The notes beneath the pieces are model-generated. The model was not told where the DNA came from and made no database searches. It saw only the letters and a list, made by a program, of their open reading frames with translations. The translations under genes and the position numbers were made by a program. From Eubacteriales bacterium (GTDB taxonomy: Bacteria > Bacillota > Clostridia > Oscillospirales > Oscillospiraceae), in the NCBI GenBank assembly GCA_030531595.1, contig JAUNND010000008.1:1-50649 (forward strand): DNA of 50,649 nt. The letters are read 5' to 3'. Positions 49,038-50,649 of this stretch are shown here, one piece after another (position 1 is the first letter of the stretch; each line of letters opens with the position of its first letter).

Positions 49038-50249
49038 TTACTTGCCCTCCTGGATATGTTTTATCTCTATGCTTTCAACAAATGCCTGGAAACGTGTGCG
49101 GAGCTGACCGGAAGCGGAGTTTATGTATTCTTTCTCGATAGAGCAGACAGGGATGCCGAAGTCGCGCTTGAGGATGAAGGTGTCAACTACACGCTCATAG
49201 CTCCAGTACTCGCAGAACTTGTTGGAGGCTACGATAATGCCGTCTGCCTTATAATCCTTTGCAAGCTTTGCAAGGCGTGCTTTTCTGGCACGCATCTCGT
49301 CCTGCGGCATGAAGCGAGGGCAGTTGGAGGTCTGGAGATAGTGGCGGGCGATGGCGTCCAGAGGATCCTGCCCTTCTTTTATCTCAATGGGAACGCGGGA
49401 TTCGACGGCACCGTAGCAGTATCTGTCGCAGACTACCTCCGCGCCGCAGCCCTCAATGAGCTTGGTGAAGTCAGGATCGTCATTTTCGGAACCGGCAAGA
49501 ACGACCTTGCAGCGGAACGGCCACTTAGCGTCCGGCTCACGTGTCTTCATCTCCTCGGCGGTCTCACGCAGGTAGGGGAGAATGAGGTACTTGGGGCAGA
49601 CGAGGGAAACGAGCTGGATCACATGGAACTCATAGCCGGTGATGGTGGGATTGTCGAGCTTTCTGTAATCGCCGATCTCGTTTATGAGGCGGCAGACCTC
49701 GTTGTGCTCCTCGACCGCTTTCAGAATGGCTTCATCGGAGGTATCGATTCCGTAGTTTTTTGCAAGAGGATCGAGAACGTGCGCACGAAGCTGCTTGCGG
49801 AAGTGGTCATAGCTGTTTTCGGTATTCTTAAAGGGGACGTCGGTGAATTCAAGGAAGAATTTTTCGTTGGGGATGATATTCATGTCATCCACGCTCTTGA
49901 GGTGCTTGGGCTGGAGATGCTCCTGAAAACGGCAGGTGACGGTGCAGGTCTCGGTACCCATCTGGGCATCGAGGAAGTTGAAGCCGCCTTCAAGTGCACG
50001 TTCCATGAGGGAACGGCCGTAATGGCATACACGACCGGACATATAGTAGGTCGCAATATCGGGAGAGGTGCATTTGGGAGCTCTGAGCCTGACTGAGAAA
50101 CAGCCGGGCAGGTCGAGAAGTACTTCAGGCATAAAATAGCAGGTATAGCCGATAGCGTACTTGCCCTCGTCCTTTGCCTGACGGACAAGCTTGTTATTGG
50201 CTTCCTGAAGCAGATCCTCAAAGAAAATCAGATGTTTCAGATCTTTCAC
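49038..50249 (-). CDS. 2-hydroxyacyl-CoA dehydratase family protein, small subunit (403 aa)
   Basis: Second HgdB-type subunit. Conserved features: IGYTCYFMPEVLLDLPGCFSVRLRAP (typical N-terminus), QMGTETCTVTCRFQEHL, KVVLAGSENDDPDFTKLIEGCGAEVV, YLQTSNCPRFM and SNKFCEYWSYERVVDTFILKRDFGIPVCSIEKEY, with the family's cluster Cys and C-terminal substrate loop. First gene of the operon, about 53 bp downstream of a strong promoter; GGAGGGTTAA precedes the ATG. It probably forms a heterodimer with the 542-aa protein, each holding a [4Fe-4S] cluster. Confidence 0.92.
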   Translation of the reverse strand: MKDLKHLIFFEDLLQEANNKLVRQAKDEGKYAIGYTCYFMPEVLLDLPGCFSVRLRAPKCTSPDIATYYMSGRVCHYGRSLMERALEGGFNFLDAQMGTETCTVTCRFQEHLQPKHLKSVDDMNIIPNEKFFLEFTDVPFKNTENSYDHFRKQLRAHVLDPLAKNYGIDTSDEAILKAVEEHNEVCRLINEIGDYRKLDNPTITGYEFHVIQLVSLVCPKYLILPYLRETAEEMKTREPDAKWPFRCKVVLAGSENDDPDFTKLIEGCGAEVVCDRYCYGAVESRVPIEIKEGQDPLDAIARHYLQTSNCPRFMPQDEMRARKARLAKLAKDYKADGIIVASNKFCEYWSYERVVDTFILKRDFGIPVCSIEKEYINSASGQLRTRFQAFVESIEIKHIQEGK

Positions 50250-50302
50250 AGATTAACCCTCCATAGAATCTGGTTTGGGATTTCTCCCATTTATACTTTT
50301 AT

Positions 50303-50331
50303 ATTCTAACAGAATGATATTTATATGTCAA
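50303..50331 (-). promoter_or_regulatory. Promoter of the 2-hydroxyacyl-CoA dehydratase operon
   Basis: Minus strand: TTGACA (50326-50331), 17-bp spacer, TAGAAT (50303-50308); consensus -35 and 5/6 -10, implying high expression. Confidence 0.9.
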
Positions 50332-50482
50332 TCTGCTGAAAAACAAAAAATAATACAGCAATATACAAAAAGCGTAACAGAAAAGAACTGATTTTATGAC
50401 CCGATATTCTGAAAACAGTAATTTTTAAAATTAATAAAAATTTAACATCCGAATTGATCCCGCGCGTTTCCTCAAGCGGGAC

Positions 50483-50511
50483 TTGAAGAGTGTGCAGCCG
50501 CGTGATAGAAT
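50483..50511 (+). promoter_or_regulatory. Rightward promoter leading out of the window
   Basis: TTGAAG (50483-50488), 17-bp spacer, TAGAAT (50506-50511); no gene starts before the window ends. Confidence 0.65.
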
Positions 50512-50649
50512 ATTAAAGCAATAGTCCGCACGGGCGGAACATGAAGATGGGATACGAAGAGAACAAACAGTTTTTTTGATTTATACGGAGGATATAGTGT
50601 GAAAGTGAGTACAGGTTTGAGATAACTGAAAAATGAGCGCAAAAACCCA

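Larger units (their letters stand above)
50250..50649. other. Right-end intergenic region with divergent promoters
   Basis: 400 bp. Leftward promoter at 50303-50331, AT-rich middle, then a TCCCGC/GCGGGA hairpin near 50458-50480, a rightward promoter at 50483-50511 and a TCCGC-acgg-GCGGA hairpin near 50526-50540. Short plus-strand frames (ATG 50541, 12 codons; GTG 50600, 8 codons) stop quickly. The ATG at 50633 is open to the window edge but lacks an RBS. Confidence 0.6.

Noticed and set aside
47242-49107. 621-codon plus-strand open frame antisense to the dehydratase large subunit
   Set aside because: It lies fully over a well-supported minus-strand gene with clear motifs. Its translation has the Val/His/Leu-rich, low-complexity look of antisense frames produced by GC-biased codon use, and no RBS or domain is seen.
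50600-50649. Gene start at the right edge (GTG 50600 or ATG 50633)
   Set aside because: The GTG frame stops after eight codons despite a good GGAGG. The ATG at 50633 has no RBS and only a few codons are visible.

Overview
The window looks like the chromosome of an anaerobic Clostridia species, most likely a gut Oscillospiraceae/Ruminococcaceae-type bacterium. This is inferred from gene content: a Mop-type molybdenum aldehyde oxidoreductase, an oxygen-sensitive 2-hydroxyacyl-CoA dehydratase with its ATP-dependent activator, an NHLM-type peptide exporter, a DUF4364-AsnA pair, and crisp Gram-positive promoters and Shine-Dalgarno sites. No rRNA, tRNA, CRISPR array, transposase or complete prophage was seen.

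Layout. 1-1757 (minus): 5' half of a Mop-type aldehyde oxidoreductase and a small unknown protein in front of it. 2022-5827 (minus): an alpha/beta hydrolase, a metallo-beta-lactamase-fold hydrolase, the 23S rRNA m5U methyltransferase RlmD and a TIGR04076 protein. Short degenerate copies of the rlmD 3' end lie downstream of rlmD and bracket the MBL gene, like scars of elements integrated at the rlmD 3' end. 6088-9695 (plus): a GNAT acetyltransferase; a YitT protein with a DUF7662-like protein and an anchored solute-binding-like protein; then an orphan HypB. 9741-11495 (minus): Na/Pi cotransporter with PhoU-like tail. 11656-19666 (mostly plus): RluA-type pseudouridine synthase, DUF4364 regulator-like protein plus AsnA, an MBOAT/SGNH polysaccharide acylation pair, a renal-type dipeptidase, a tyrosine phosphatase (minus) and a Dus enzyme. 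19705-25328 (minus): LysM protein and a three-gene NHLM export operon (short HlyD-like adaptor, C39 peptidase-ABC, second ABC).

25552-30597: divergently transcribed adenylate-forming ligase, a papain-fold-like protein (minus) and a MoxR AAA/VWA pair. 30598-31384 is gene-free: a consensus promoter driving a structured RNA that ends in a terminator, followed by three near-identical 143-bp units, each with three hairpins, the array being flanked by a perfect 11-bp inverted repeat. 31385-35985 (plus): CDF cation transporter, a CrtI-like FAD oxidoreductase coupled to a ferredoxin reductase/[2Fe-2S] protein, and a GDPD. 35991-42044 (minus): tightly packed mtaB-serC-serA-alaX-MATE operon. 42118-43248 (plus): cysteine desulfurase, flanked by copies of a dispersed GC-rich 27-bp repeat. 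43353-44420 (minus): Ddl, whose RBS and start codon lie in one arm of a perfect 21-bp inverted repeat. 44772-45182 (plus): DUF4342 protein. 45239-50249 (minus): FMN-dependent 2-hydroxyacid dehydrogenase-like protein, then the 2-hydroxyacyl-CoA dehydratase operon (two subunits, a tiny membrane protein, activator) behind a strong promoter. The last 400 bp are intergenic, with a rightward promoter aimed out of the window.

Most genes are ordinary housekeeping or metabolic ones. The stretches most deserving a second look are the rlmD 3'-end scars, the promoter/structured RNA/triplicated hairpin array before the CDF gene, the ddl translation-start hairpin, and the NHLM exporter without a visible precursor peptide. 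All family assignments come from reading motifs by eye; no database search was run.
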